From an uncultured Pelagibacteraceae bacterium (GTDB lineage Bacteria > Pseudomonadota > Alphaproteobacteria > Pelagibacterales > Pelagibacteraceae): 64,000 nt of DNA. The notes beneath the pieces were generated by a model that was not told the DNA's origin, searched no databases, and was given only the letters and a program-made list of their open reading frames with translations. Positions 51,104-60,948 of this stretch are shown here, in pieces. The number at the start of each line of letters is the position of its first letter. Positions within the stretch are counted from its first letter, which is position 1. Both the position numbers and the translations under genes were made by a program. The stretch spans positions 248,001-312,000 of the forward strand of contig CACGXV010000001.1 of assembly GCA_902577075.1 (NCBI GenBank). Reading direction: 5' to 3'.

Positions 51104-51137
51104 AAAAGGGTGGAATTTTATTTCACCCTTTTTTTTT
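51104..51137 (+). terminator. Intrinsic terminator directly after the RbsB-like gene
   Basis: AAAAGGGTGGAATTTTATTTCACCCTTTTTTTTT: stem plus T-tract. Confidence 0.92.
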
Positions 51138-51155
51138 ATGTAATATAGTATTCTA

Positions 51156-51620
51156 ATGCTAATTAATATTAATCCAATTTTAAATCCTGAACTATTATAT
51201 CATTTAAGAGCCATGGGACATGGTGATAAATTAGTGTTAACAGATGCAAATTTTCCTGCTTATTCTCATTCTTTAAATAATAAAGTAATTAGATTAGATG
51301 GTGTTAATATCTATGAAGCTGCAAAAGCTATTCTTTCAGTTTTTCCATTAGATAGTTTTATTGACTCTGCTGCAGAGAGAATGCAAGTTGATAATAAACC
51401 AGATGAATTAACAGAATGTCACAAAGATTTTATAAAAGCTGTGAGAGAAACTTCTGGAGAAAATTGGAAAGTAGGCTCAATTGAGAGACAAGAATTTTAT
51501 AAAGTAGCAAAGAAATCTCAATTAATCGTATCTACTTCTGAAACAAGACCTTATGGATGTTTTATACTAACAAAAGGAGTGATTAAACCAGATGGTAGCG
51601 TTTGGGTTCTTGATCAATAA
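51156..51620 (+). CDS. RbsD/FucU family mutarotase
   Basis: LLYHLRAMGHGDKLVLTDANFPAYS; ETRPYGCFILTKGV. Confidence 0.93.
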   Translation: MLININPILNPELLYHLRAMGHGDKLVLTDANFPAYSHSLNNKVIRLDGVNIYEAAKAILSVFPLDSFIDSAAERMQVDNKPDELTECHKDFIKAVRETSGENWKVGSIERQEFYKVAKKSQLIVSTSETRPYGCFILTKGVIKPDGSVWVLDQ

Positions 51621-52534
51621 TGAACTCTATATGCATTTTTGGAGTATTCGTAGCTGACCTATGTTTCTTTGCTGAAAAAATTCCTGTTAAAGGAGAAACA
51701 GTTTTAGGTAAAAATCATATAATTGGACCAGGCGGCAAAGGGTCTAATCAAGCAATTGCTGCTGCAAGACTTGGTGGAAAAGTAAATTTTATCACTAAAA
51801 TTGGAAAAGATCAAAATGCAAAAATGGCTCTAAAGCTTTATGAAGAGGCTGGAATTAATACCGGTTCAATAATCCAAGATCCAAATCAGTCAACAGGTGT
51901 TGCTGGAATAATGATAAATGAAAAAACAGGGGATAATGCTATCAATATTGTACCAGGAGCAGCTGGCTCGATATCTAATAAAGATATTGATAACAATATT
52001 GATGTTATAAAAAAATCAGAAATTTTTTTAACACAGCTAGAAACACCTAATGAAGTAACTAGTTATGCACTTAATAGAGCAAAAGAGACAGGATCTCTTA
52101 CAATTTTTAATCCTGCTCCTGCGTCAGATATTAAAGAAAGTGATTTTAAATGTGTTGATTATTTTACTCCTAATGAAACTGAAGCAAGTTTTTATTTAGG
52201 TAAAAAGGTTGAAAGTAAAACAGAAATTGAAGAGGCTGCAAAAATTTTTCTTGCAAAAGGAGTAAAAAATATAGTTATAACATTAGGCCCAAAAGGTCTT
52301 TACTTTGCTAATTCTGATGAAAGTTTTTTTATAGATGTTTATAGTTTAAAGGATAAAGTTATAGATACAACTGGAGCAGGTGATGCTTTTAATGGAGCGT
52401 TTGCTTATGCTTTATCCAATAAATTAAAAATCAAAGATGCTTTAGAATTTTCAAATAAAGTAGCTGCAATTTCCACAACAAAAACAGGTGCAGCAAATTC
52501 AATGCCTAAAATTAATGAAGTAGAAACTTATTAG
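51620..52534 (+). CDS. rbsK: Ribokinase-like PfkB family kinase
   Basis: GPGGKGSNQAIAAARLGG, TPNETEA, DTTGAGDAFNGAFAYAL. Confidence 0.9.
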   Translation: MNSICIFGVFVADLCFFAEKIPVKGETVLGKNHIIGPGGKGSNQAIAAARLGGKVNFITKIGKDQNAKMALKLYEEAGINTGSIIQDPNQSTGVAGIMINEKTGDNAINIVPGAAGSISNKDIDNNIDVIKKSEIFLTQLETPNEVTSYALNRAKETGSLTIFNPAPASDIKESDFKCVDYFTPNETEASFYLGKKVESKTEIEEAAKIFLAKGVKNIVITLGPKGLYFANSDESFFIDVYSLKDKVIDTTGAGDAFNGAFAYALSNKLKIKDALEFSNKVAAISTTKTGAANSMPKINEVETY

Positions 52535-53710
52535 TTACTCGATTATTTTGAAATCTGATTTAAATTTATCAGTAATATTTAAACCTAGCCCAGGTTTATT
52601 GTCGTCCAAGTTTATAAACCCGTTTTCAGGAGCTGGGTCACCTTCAAAAATATAGTAAAATAGCTCATTACCAATTTCTACATCGTGTACAGGAAAAAAT
52701 TCAGATATAGGACAATTAAAATTAGACATTGTTAAATGATAATTATGCATTTGCCCAGCATGTGGAATGACTGGAACTTGATAAGCTTCAGCTAACGCAT
52801 TTATTTTATTTGCAATGGTGAAACCACCAACCCTATTATTGTCATATTGAATATAACTAACTGCTTTTAAATCCAATAATTGTTTAAATCCAAATAAGTT
52901 GAATTCATGCTCTCCACCAGATATTGGAATAGCATTCATATTATTTAATTCAGCATAACCATGAATATCGTCTGCTATAACAGGTTCCTCTAGCCATCTA
53001 GGATTAAATTTTACTAATTTAGGAATCATTCTTTTAGTGTAATCTAAATTCCATCCCATATAACATTCCATCATAAGATCTGTGTCATAGCCAATTACTT
53101 CTCTAACAGCCTCTGCTAATTCTAAATTTTTCCTCATTCCATCAGGTCCATCTTTTGGTCCCCATCCAAATCTCATTTTAAACATTTTAAAACCTTGATT
53201 AACGTAACTTTCAGCTTCTTTTTGCAGTTCTTTAATTGGTTGGCTATAAAGTTTTGAGGCATAAACTGGAATTTTCTCTTTAGTTCTTCCGCCTAATAAT
53301 TTGAAAACAGGTTTGTTTGTAATTTTTCCCATTATATCCCAGAGCGCAATATCAATTGCTGAAATTGCTACCATTCCTAACCCTCTTCTTCCCCACGCAT
53401 GAGTTCTTCTGTACATTTTTTCCCAAATATAAGCATAATCAAAAGGATCTTCACCAATAACTAAAGGCGTTAAATAAGTATCAATAGTTTTTTTTACTAA
53501 TTGTGGTGCAAGCGCTGCATTTCCAATTCCAATAATTCCATTGTCTGTTTCAACTTCACATATTAACCACTCATGAAATCTAAAAGATCCCATTGCATCC
53601 GATTTTTCAAATAAAAGGTCAGAAGCATTTGTACAAAAATTATTTTGTGGCGGAACAGTTTTGCCATTCCATTGATAAACTTTTGTTCTTATGCTTTTAA
53701 TCTTTGTCAT
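52535..53710 (-). CDS. Mandelate racemase/enolase superfamily sugar-acid dehydratase, L-rhamnonate dehydratase-like
   Basis: [79 protein letters not shown]. Confidence 0.85.
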   Translation of the reverse strand: MTKIKSIRTKVYQWNGKTVPPQNNFCTNASDLLFEKSDAMGSFRFHEWLICEVETDNGIIGIGNAALAPQLVKKTIDTYLTPLVIGEDPFDYAYIWEKMYRRTHAWGRRGLGMVAISAIDIALWDIMGKITNKPVFKLLGGRTKEKIPVYASKLYSQPIKELQKEAESYVNQGFKMFKMRFGWGPKDGPDGMRKNLELAEAVREVIGYDTDLMMECYMGWNLDYTKRMIPKLVKFNPRWLEEPVIADDIHGYAELNNMNAIPISGGEHEFNLFGFKQLLDLKAVSYIQYDNNRVGGFTIANKINALAEAYQVPVIPHAGQMHNYHLTMSNFNCPISEFFPVHDVEIGNELFYYIFEGDPAPENGFINLDDNKPGLGLNITDKFKSDFKIIE

Positions 53711-53731
53711 TTTTTTTTAAATTTTTTAATT

Positions 53732-54730
53732 TCATAATCTATTTTTATTTTCAGCCATTGTAAGTGCAATTTTAAACGAATTCAAAGTTGGTTCTAAATT
53801 TGCTTTATTTTTACCTGCAATATCGAATGCTGTACCATGTGCAGGAGTGGTTATAGGAACTGGCAAACCTCCTTGTACAGTTACTCCTCTATCAAATCCA
53901 AATGCTTTTAAACCTGATTGCAAAGCATCATGATACATACCAACAATACAATCATGATTTCCATTTTTATAAGCAGTAATAAAAGAAGTATCACATGGCA
54001 AAGGTCCATCAGCATCAATACCTAGTTTTTTTGCCTCCTCTATTGCAGGTATAATTTCTTCTTTTTCTTCTGTTCCAAATTCAGCATGAGGATTTAATGC
54101 TTGAACTGCTACTCTTGGATTTTTAATACCATTTAATTTCATAGCTTCATTTATAAGCTTAATTGGCTTTATAATTTTTTCCTTTTTAACATGTTCTGGT
54201 ACTTCTTTTATTGGAATATGTGATGATACCCTTGCAGTCCAAAAATTATCAATAACATTAAATTCACAAAAAAAATTTTTAACCTCTAACTTTTCGGCCA
54301 TTAAATGTAATTCATCAGAATATTTATTTCCTCCAAGTTTAAGGCTTGTTTTGTTAAATGGTCCAAAGTTTATTGCATGAATTTTATTTTCCTTAGCAAG
54401 ATCTAAAGCTAAATTCAAAGAAGCTAAAACACTTTCTCCTGCCTCTTTAGAGCACTCAGATAATTTATAATTATAATTTTTACCTTCAGAGATATCTAGA
54501 AAAAATTTATTATCTTTTTTAAAATCAATACTATCAAAATTTTCAACAAAATTTAAATTATGAGTTATACCTGAAATTTTATTTCCACTTTCTAAAATAT
54601 TTTTTTCACCTATGATAATTATATTAGCCTTGTTTGTGATTTCCTCAGATAATAGTTTTGAAACCAATTCGGGGCCTATACCAGAAGGATCTCCTAGAAG
54701 AACCGCTATGTTAATTTTATTTTGAGCCAT
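53732..54730 (-). CDS. PdxA/PdxA2 family dehydrogenase
   Basis: LLGDPSGIGPELVSKLL, LNPHAEFGTEEKEEIIPAI, GMYHDALQSGLKAFGFDRGVTVQGGLPVPITTPAHGTAFDIAG. Confidence 0.93.
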   Translation of the reverse strand: MAQNKINIAVLLGDPSGIGPELVSKLLSEEITNKANIIIIGEKNILESGNKISGITHNLNFVENFDSIDFKKDNKFFLDISEGKNYNYKLSECSKEAGESVLASLNLALDLAKENKIHAINFGPFNKTSLKLGGNKYSDELHLMAEKLEVKNFFCEFNVIDNFWTARVSSHIPIKEVPEHVKKEKIIKPIKLINEAMKLNGIKNPRVAVQALNPHAEFGTEEKEEIIPAIEEAKKLGIDADGPLPCDTSFITAYKNGNHDCIVGMYHDALQSGLKAFGFDRGVTVQGGLPVPITTPAHGTAFDIAGKNKANLEPTLNSFKIALTMAENKNRL

Positions 54731-54802
54731 TTTTTACTTTACGCTATGTATCAGATTATGTTTATATATTTAAATATAAATTAACTAAAAAAGAGGGAAA
54801 TA

Positions 54803-55777
54803 ATGAAAAAAAGTTTTAAATTATTTTTAGCTGCCGCATTTTTGGTAACTGAATTTTTTGTTGTTGCACTTCCACTTATGATTACTTCTGCAAAAGCAGA
54901 TGGTCACCCAATCCAAGCAATTACTCATGCTGGTTTTGGTGGTGGTACTGACGTAACTACTAGAATGATGTTGTTAAGAACTAGAAGGTATCTAAAACAA
55001 GATATGCAATTAGTTAACAAAAAAGGTGGTGGTGGAGCTGCATCTATGGATTACATGATGACTTTACCAGCAGACGGTCAACATACTTTAACTTGGACTA
55101 CAGGACATGCTGTTTCTATGGCATTAGGAAAAACAAAAGTTAAACTAAGTGATATGCAACCACTTGCTAGAGGAACTGATGATCCTCAATTATTTGTCGT
55201 AAATTGTAAAAATGATATTAAAGATGCTAAAAAATTTATTAGCGCTCAAAAATCAAAATCATTAAAATATGGTACTACTCATGTTGGTGGTATTGATGAT
55301 GTAAGTGCGATTGCTTTTACAAAAAAAGGAAAATTAACAGATCCAACAATTGTTCCTTATAAAGGTGTTGGTCCAATTAAAACTAATCTTATCAAAGGAG
55401 ATATTGATGTAGGTGTTTTAAACTTAGGTGAAGCAGTTACTGAAATTGAAGATGGAACATTATGTGTTTCAGTTGTTCTTGCAAGTAACAGAATGGAAAA
55501 ATTAAGTAATGTTCCTACTGCTACAGAGCTTGGAATACCAGTTGTGTTATCAACTGTTAGAGGATTTGTAACAAGAAAAGGCGTTCCAGCTGACAGAAAG
55601 AAACAATTGGAAGATGCTATGATAAAAGCTATGGAGCATAAATATTTTCAAAGCTTTTTAACTGACATTGGACTTGATTCAACTAGTGTTGTTGGAGCTG
55701 ATGAGTGGGGTAAGCAAATGGAAGTGATGCTTGCAGAAATGACTGCTCAACTTAAAGCTTTGGGTTACATTAATTAG
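54803..55777 (+). CDS. Tripartite tricarboxylate transporter substrate-binding protein (TctC family)
   Basis: Signal peptide; THAGFGGGTDVTTRMML, PADGQHTLTWTTGHA. Confidence 0.85.
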   Translation: MKKSFKLFLAAAFLVTEFFVVALPLMITSAKADGHPIQAITHAGFGGGTDVTTRMMLLRTRRYLKQDMQLVNKKGGGGAASMDYMMTLPADGQHTLTWTTGHAVSMALGKTKVKLSDMQPLARGTDDPQLFVVNCKNDIKDAKKFISAQKSKSLKYGTTHVGGIDDVSAIAFTKKGKLTDPTIVPYKGVGPIKTNLIKGDIDVGVLNLGEAVTEIEDGTLCVSVVLASNRMEKLSNVPTATELGIPVVLSTVRGFVTRKGVPADRKKQLEDAMIKAMEHKYFQSFLTDIGLDSTSVVGADEWGKQMEVMLAEMTAQLKALGYIN

Positions 55778-55801
55778 TCATAAGAAAGTACATTTTTTTT
55801 T

Positions 55802-56308
55802 ATGAATAATGTACAAAATAAAAAAAGGGCAAACAAAAGTTTGCCCTTTTTTTTTAAAGATGAATTTAAAGTATTTTTTGTAATAATTTTTTTTTCTACA
55901 ATATTATTAATTTCCACATTTACCTTTGATAAAGTTCCACCAATTTTAAACAGAGGAATTCAACCCGCGACCTTCCCAAAGGGATTGTTGGTATTGATAA
56001 TGTTTTTAACGACAATTATTTATTACCTATCTTTCAAAAATCCTTGGAAAAAAGAAAAAAAACTTCCAAAACCATTTTTTTTAACAATCTTAAGTTTTAT
56101 TTTATTTGTTATAATTTCTAAAACATTAGATTTTTTCTTAGCTATTGCGGTTCTTTCAATATTTGTCTCTTACAATTGGGGTGAAAAAAGAGTTTTTTAT
56201 TTACTATTAGTTGGAATTATATTTCCACTAGTAGTTTTTATATTTTTCGAAATGATACTGGGTCTTAGATTTCCTCCAGGAATAATTACAAACCTTTATT
56301 ATTACTAA
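55802..56308 (+). CDS. Tripartite tricarboxylate transporter TctB family small membrane subunit
   Basis: Four hydrophobic segments; NRGIQPATFPKGLLVLI; located between TctC and TctA; start uncertain. Confidence 0.8.
   Translation: MNNVQNKKRANKSLPFFFKDEFKVFFVIIFFSTILLISTFTFDKVPPILNRGIQPATFPKGLLVLIMFLTTIIYYLSFKNPWKKEKKLPKPFFLTILSFILFVIISKTLDFFLAIAVLSIFVSYNWGEKRVFYLLLVGIIFPLVVFIFFEMILGLRFPPGIITNLYYY
55821..55855 (+). terminator. Intrinsic terminator after the TctC-like gene, embedded in the tctB reading frame
   Basis: AAAAAAGGGCAAAC-AAAA-GTTTGCCCTTTTTTTTT. Confidence 0.9.
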
Positions 56309-56309
56309 T

Positions 56310-57782
56310 ATGGATAATCTTTTATTAATGATGGCGCCTTTATTTAGTTCCAAGTTATTAATTGTTTTACTTTTTGGAACTTTATTTGGACTAATTTTAG
56401 GTGTTTTACCAGGATTAGGTCCTACAACAGGTGGAGCATTAATTTTACCATTTACTATGACTTTAGACCCTCTTTCAGCAATAGTACTATTAACTTCAAT
56501 TTATTGTGCCGGAACATATGGTGGTGCAATCACTGCAGTTTTAATTAATACACCTGGAACTCCAGCAGCAGCAGCCACTTGTCTAGATGGTTATCCTTTA
56601 GCTCAAAAGGGAGAAGCAGGAAGAGCTTTAGGTATGGCAACAGTTTCAAGTACTGTGGGTGGAATTTTTAGTGTAATAGTTTTGGTATTTTTTGCACCTG
56701 TATTAGCTAAACTTGCCTATGAATTTGGCCAACCTGAATATTTTGCATTAGCTATTTTTGGATTAACAATGCTTGCATCAATTGGTGAGGGAAGTCCAAT
56801 TAAAAATTTAATCGCTGGCGCATTTGGAATTTTAATTTCAACTATTGGAAAAGATTTTATGACTTCAATTGATAGATTTACTTATGGAATTAATGAACTT
56901 TCGGTTGGGATTGGATTTATTCCTGTAGTAGTTGGCTTATTTGCTATAAGCGAAATGTTAACCCAGTCTACACTTCTTGATCAAGTTTTTAAAAGAGTTG
57001 CACTAAAAGCTGTAAAACTTCCATCCCTAGATGATTATAAAAAAACATGGAAAACAATTCTTAGATCAAGTGGCATAGGATCTTTCATAGGAGTTTTGCC
57101 AGCAGAGGGAGGAACAGTTGCATCTTTAATTGGTTATTCAGAAGCAAAAAGATTTTCTAAAGAACCAGAAGAATTTGGTAAAGGATCAATAGAAGGAATT
57201 GCTGGAGCAGAAGCTGCCAATAATGCTGCTACTGGGGGCGCAATGGTTCCAACATTAGCTCTTGGAATTCCTGGAAGTGCTACAACAGCAGTAATATTAA
57301 CTGGTTTAATTATTCATGGTGTTAGACCTGGCCCAGACTTGTTTAGAGAACAGCCTGACTTTTTATATGGAATTTTTGGAGCCATGTTAATAGCAAATGT
57401 TTTATTTTTTATATTTGGATTTTTTGGCGCTAAATTATTTGCGAGGATAACTCTTGTTCCTAACAAAATTCTATGGCCTATGATATTTGCTGTATCTGTT
57501 TGTGGAACTTATTCTTTAAGCCAGTCAATAATTGATGTCTGGATTATGTTATTCTTTGGTGTACTTGGATTTTTTATGAGAAGATTTGGTTTTTCTGTTG
57601 TTCCAGTAATTATAGGATTAATTTTAGGAGAACTAGTTGAGGGAACTTTAAGACAGTCTTTAGTTATATTTGATGGAAATTGGCTCATGTTCTTAACTAG
57701 ACCAATAGCTTTAACATTTTTTATTTTATCTTTAATTGCGTTGGCTTTTCCTTTATTAAGAACAAAAAAACAAAAAGATTAA
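56310..57782 (+). CDS. Tripartite tricarboxylate transporter TctA family permease
   Basis: GLILGVLPGLGPTTGGALILPFT, YCAGTYGGAITAVLINTPGTPAAAATCLDGYPLAQKGEAGRALG. Confidence 0.97.
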   Translation: MDNLLLMMAPLFSSKLLIVLLFGTLFGLILGVLPGLGPTTGGALILPFTMTLDPLSAIVLLTSIYCAGTYGGAITAVLINTPGTPAAAATCLDGYPLAQKGEAGRALGMATVSSTVGGIFSVIVLVFFAPVLAKLAYEFGQPEYFALAIFGLTMLASIGEGSPIKNLIAGAFGILISTIGKDFMTSIDRFTYGINELSVGIGFIPVVVGLFAISEMLTQSTLLDQVFKRVALKAVKLPSLDDYKKTWKTILRSSGIGSFIGVLPAEGGTVASLIGYSEAKRFSKEPEEFGKGSIEGIAGAEAANNAATGGAMVPTLALGIPGSATTAVILTGLIIHGVRPGPDLFREQPDFLYGIFGAMLIANVLFFIFGFFGAKLFARITLVPNKILWPMIFAVSVCGTYSLSQSIIDVWIMLFFGVLGFFMRRFGFSVVPVIIGLILGELVEGTLRQSLVIFDGNWLMFLTRPIALTFFILSLIALAFPLLRTKKQKD

Positions 57783-57783
57783 T

Positions 57784-58533
57784 ATGATCAATTTTGATTT
57801 AAAAAATAGAGTTGCAATAGTAACAGGAGGAGCACAAGGTTTTGGATTAGCTATAACTGAAAGATTTATTGAGTCAGGAGCGAGTGTAGTAATTTGGGAT
57901 ATAGATGAGGAGGCAATTAAAACAGCTATTAGCAAAATTAATTCTGATAAGGTCTCATATCAAATAGTAGATGTAGGAAATTATGAGAGTATTGAAAAAA
58001 ACTTAGCTGAAGTTGAAAAAACTCACAAAAAAATTGATATTTTCATCAATAATGCAGGAGTTGCAGGAAAAAATACTACTGTAGTTGAATATCCACTCGA
58101 CGAATGGAAAAAAGTAATAGATTTGAACTTAAATGCAGTATTTTATTGCTGTAAAGCAGTTACCCCATACATGATTAAGAATAATTATGGAAGAATTGTA
58201 AATATAGCATCAATTGCAGGAAAAGAAGGCAATCCTAATGCTAGTGCTTATAGCACCTCTAAAGCGGGGGTAATAGGCCTTACTAAGTCGTTAGGCAAAG
58301 AGTTAGCATTAAAAAATATTGCAGTAAATTGTGTGACACCAGCTGCAGCAAAAACGAGAATATTTGATCAAATGACGGAAGAACATATAAATTACATGTT
58401 ATCTAAAATTCCGAGAAATAAATTTGCTAAAGTCAATGAACTAGCATCTTTAGTTACTTGGTTATCAAGCGAGGAAAATTCTTTTTCAACAGCCGCAGTT
58501 TTTGATTTGAGTGGTGGCAGAGCAACTTATTAG
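57784..58533 (+). CDS. SDR family oxidoreductase
   Basis: VTGGAQGFGLAI, NNAGVAG, YSTSKAGV. Confidence 0.95.
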   Translation: MINFDLKNRVAIVTGGAQGFGLAITERFIESGASVVIWDIDEEAIKTAISKINSDKVSYQIVDVGNYESIEKNLAEVEKTHKKIDIFINNAGVAGKNTTVVEYPLDEWKKVIDLNLNAVFYCCKAVTPYMIKNNYGRIVNIASIAGKEGNPNASAYSTSKAGVIGLTKSLGKELALKNIAVNCVTPAAAKTRIFDQMTEEHINYMLSKIPRNKFAKVNELASLVTWLSSEENSFSTAAVFDLSGGRATY

Positions 58534-58535
58534 TT

Positions 58536-59438
58536 ATGCAAATAGGAATTGATGTAGGTGCTACAAAAATTGAAAGTGTAGTATTAGATGAAAATGGTAA
58601 CGAAAGTAATCGTGAACGAACAGATTGTCCAAAAGATTACTTTCAAATTATTAAAACTATAAAAGAAATTGATAAGAAGCTAGAGAAAGAATTTAATAAA
58701 GAATTACCAATTGGTGTTTGTCATCCTGGTGTACATTCTCCTCAAACTGGATTGGTTAAGAATGCACCAAATTGTTATTGGCTAGAAAAAAAACCATTCC
58801 AAAATGATTTAAGAAAGGAATTAGGAAAAGAAGTATTTTGCGAAAATGATGCAAATTGCTTTGCTTTATCAGAGGCTTTAGATGGTTCAGGAAAACACTA
58901 TAAAATTGTTTATGGAATTATAATTGGATCTGGTGTTGGTGGTGGTTTGGTAATAGATAAAAAAATTGTTTCTGGACCTAATGGAGTAGCTGGAGAGTGG
59001 GGACATAACCAAATTACCCATTTAATAGCAAAAAAGGAAAACTTTGAGTCTACCAATCTAAGAGAAGGTGAGATTGAGAGTTTTATGTCAGGTTTAAGTT
59101 TAGCCAAAAAATTTAATAAAAAGTTTAAAAAGAATTTAAAAACAAATCAAATTTTTGAATTATATAGAAAGCATGATCTAGACGCAGAAGATTTAATTGA
59201 TAATTTTAAATTAAATTTAGCTATGTCACTGTCAAATATAATAAATATTCTTGACCCCGATTGTTTTGTATTTGGAGGGGGTGTTTCAAATGAAATTGAT
59301 TTTTTAAGTGAAATTGAAACTATCGTAAGAAAATTTGTAACTGGAAGAGAATATGAAGGTGTATTTTTAAAACCAAAATATGGTGACGCAAGCGGCGTTA
59401 GAGGAGCGGCAAGATTAGGAAGAAAATCTATTTATTAA
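58536..59438 (+). CDS. ROK family sugar kinase
   Basis: IGIDVGATKIESVVLDENG, ENDANCFALSEA, GSGVGGGLVIDKKIVSGPNGVAGEWGH; canonical ROK Zn cysteine cluster (CxCGxxGC) not evident. Confidence 0.92.
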   Translation: MQIGIDVGATKIESVVLDENGNESNRERTDCPKDYFQIIKTIKEIDKKLEKEFNKELPIGVCHPGVHSPQTGLVKNAPNCYWLEKKPFQNDLRKELGKEVFCENDANCFALSEALDGSGKHYKIVYGIIIGSGVGGGLVIDKKIVSGPNGVAGEWGHNQITHLIAKKENFESTNLREGEIESFMSGLSLAKKFNKKFKKNLKTNQIFELYRKHDLDAEDLIDNFKLNLAMSLSNIINILDPDCFVFGGGVSNEIDFLSEIETIVRKFVTGREYEGVFLKPKYGDASGVRGAARLGRKSIY

Positions 59439-59546
59439 AATACAATTTGGAATTTAAAAAAAATTCAAAAAAAATTCCCTTAAATAACAGTGCATAAAAA
59501 ATAATAATTTATTCTTTAAATCAATTTCAGGTTGAATTTTTTTTTA

Positions 59547-59576
59547 TTGTAGACTTAGCCCAAAACAATCTATACT
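59547..59576 (+). promoter_or_regulatory. Candidate sigma70-like promoter for the sugar SBP gene
   Basis: TTGTAG - 18 nt - TATACT in the 183-bp upstream gap. Confidence 0.35.
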
Positions 59577-59621
59577 TGATTTTTTTAAGTTAACTTAATT
59601 TAACAAATAAGAGGGAAATAT

Positions 59622-60878
59622 ATGAAAAAAATGTTAATCGCTTTTTTAGCATTTGCATTCACATCTACTTCTTCTTTTGCTGGACCTAAAATTGAGGTAC
59701 TGCACTGGTGGACATCAGGTGGTGAAGCTGCTGCTCTTAAAGTATTAAAAGACGATTTCGCTGCAAATGGTGGTGAATGGTTAGATATGCCTGTAACAGG
59801 TGGTGGTGGAGATGCTGCTAATGTTGCTCTAAAAGCAAGAATAGTTGCAGGAGATCCTCCGTCAGCTTCTCAAATTAAAGGACCAACAATTCAAGAATAT
59901 GATCAAGAAGGAGTAGTTGCTCCATATAACATTGATCCAATTGCACAATCAGAGGGCTGGGATAGTTTATTAGATCCGATGATTGCAGCAGTTCATAAAT
60001 GTCAAAATAATAGTGGTCCATATTGTGCAGCTCCAGTTAACATTCACAGAATTGATTGGATGTGGGCAAATAAAGCAGTGTTCGATGCTAATGGAATTTC
60101 GGTTCCAACATCATGGGATGAATTAAATGCAGCAGCAGAAAAACTACAAGCAGCTGGTGTAATTCCATTTGCACATGGTGGTCAAGCTTGGCAAGATGCA
60201 ACAGTATTTGAAGCAGTAGCTATGGGTATTGGTGGTAACAACTATTATAAAAACTGCTATGTTGATCTTAAAGAAACTTGTTTAAGAAGCGAAACAACTG
60301 TTAAAGTTTTTGATCAAATGAGAAAACTTCAAGGGTTTACAGATGAAGGTAGCCCAGGAAGAGATTGGAACGTTGCTACTGGAATGGTTATCGAAGGTAA
60401 AGCAGGTTTTCAAATTATGGGAGATTGGGCAAAAGGTGAATTTACAGCTGCAGGAAAAGTTCCAGGTGTAGATTATTACTGTGCTCCAACACCTTCTAAT
60501 AATGGATACTTGTACAATGTAGATAGTTTTATATTCTATAAAACTAGTGATCCAGATAAACAAGAAGGTCAAAAATTATTAGCTAAGTTAATGATGGGTA
60601 AAAACTTCCAAAAAGTTTTTAACCTTTACAAAGGATCAATTCCAGCAAGATTAGATGTTTCTATGGATGAATTTGATAAATGTGCAAAAACTTCAAATTC
60701 TGATATTAAAACTGCAGGTGCTAGCGGTGGTTTAGTACCAAGTTTTGCTCATGGAATGGCTCAAGGTAATACTATGAAGGCTGCGCTTCAAGATGTAATA
60801 ACAGAGCACTTTAATTCTGATATGTCATCTGTTGATGCTGCAAATGCTTTAGCTGATTCTGTATTAGACAATATGTAA
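59622..60878 (+). CDS. Carbohydrate ABC transporter substrate-binding protein (glucose/mannose GtsA-like)
   Basis: Signal peptide; KIEVLHWWTSGGEAAALKVLKDDFAANGGEWLDMPVTGGGGDAANVALKARIVAGDPP. Confidence 0.92.
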   Translation: MKKMLIAFLAFAFTSTSSFAGPKIEVLHWWTSGGEAAALKVLKDDFAANGGEWLDMPVTGGGGDAANVALKARIVAGDPPSASQIKGPTIQEYDQEGVVAPYNIDPIAQSEGWDSLLDPMIAAVHKCQNNSGPYCAAPVNIHRIDWMWANKAVFDANGISVPTSWDELNAAAEKLQAAGVIPFAHGGQAWQDATVFEAVAMGIGGNNYYKNCYVDLKETCLRSETTVKVFDQMRKLQGFTDEGSPGRDWNVATGMVIEGKAGFQIMGDWAKGEFTAAGKVPGVDYYCAPTPSNNGYLYNVDSFIFYKTSDPDKQEGQKLLAKLMMGKNFQKVFNLYKGSIPARLDVSMDEFDKCAKTSNSDIKTAGASGGLVPSFAHGMAQGNTMKAALQDVITEHFNSDMSSVDAANALADSVLDNM

Positions 60879-60890
60879 AATATAAAAATT

Positions 60891-60924
60891 AAGGCCACCT
60901 AATTTTTAGGTGGCCTTTTTTTTT
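60891..60924 (+). terminator. Intrinsic terminator directly after the GtsA-like SBP gene
   Basis: AAGGCCACCTAA-TTT-TTAGGTGGCCTTTTTTTTT. Confidence 0.95.
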
Positions 60925-60948
60925 AATCAAAACTAAAAAATATTTATA

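Noticed and set aside
54761-54785. AT palindrome-like sequence TTTATATATTTAAATATAAA upstream of tctC
   Set aside because: Imperfect and made only of A/T, readily expected by chance in this base composition.
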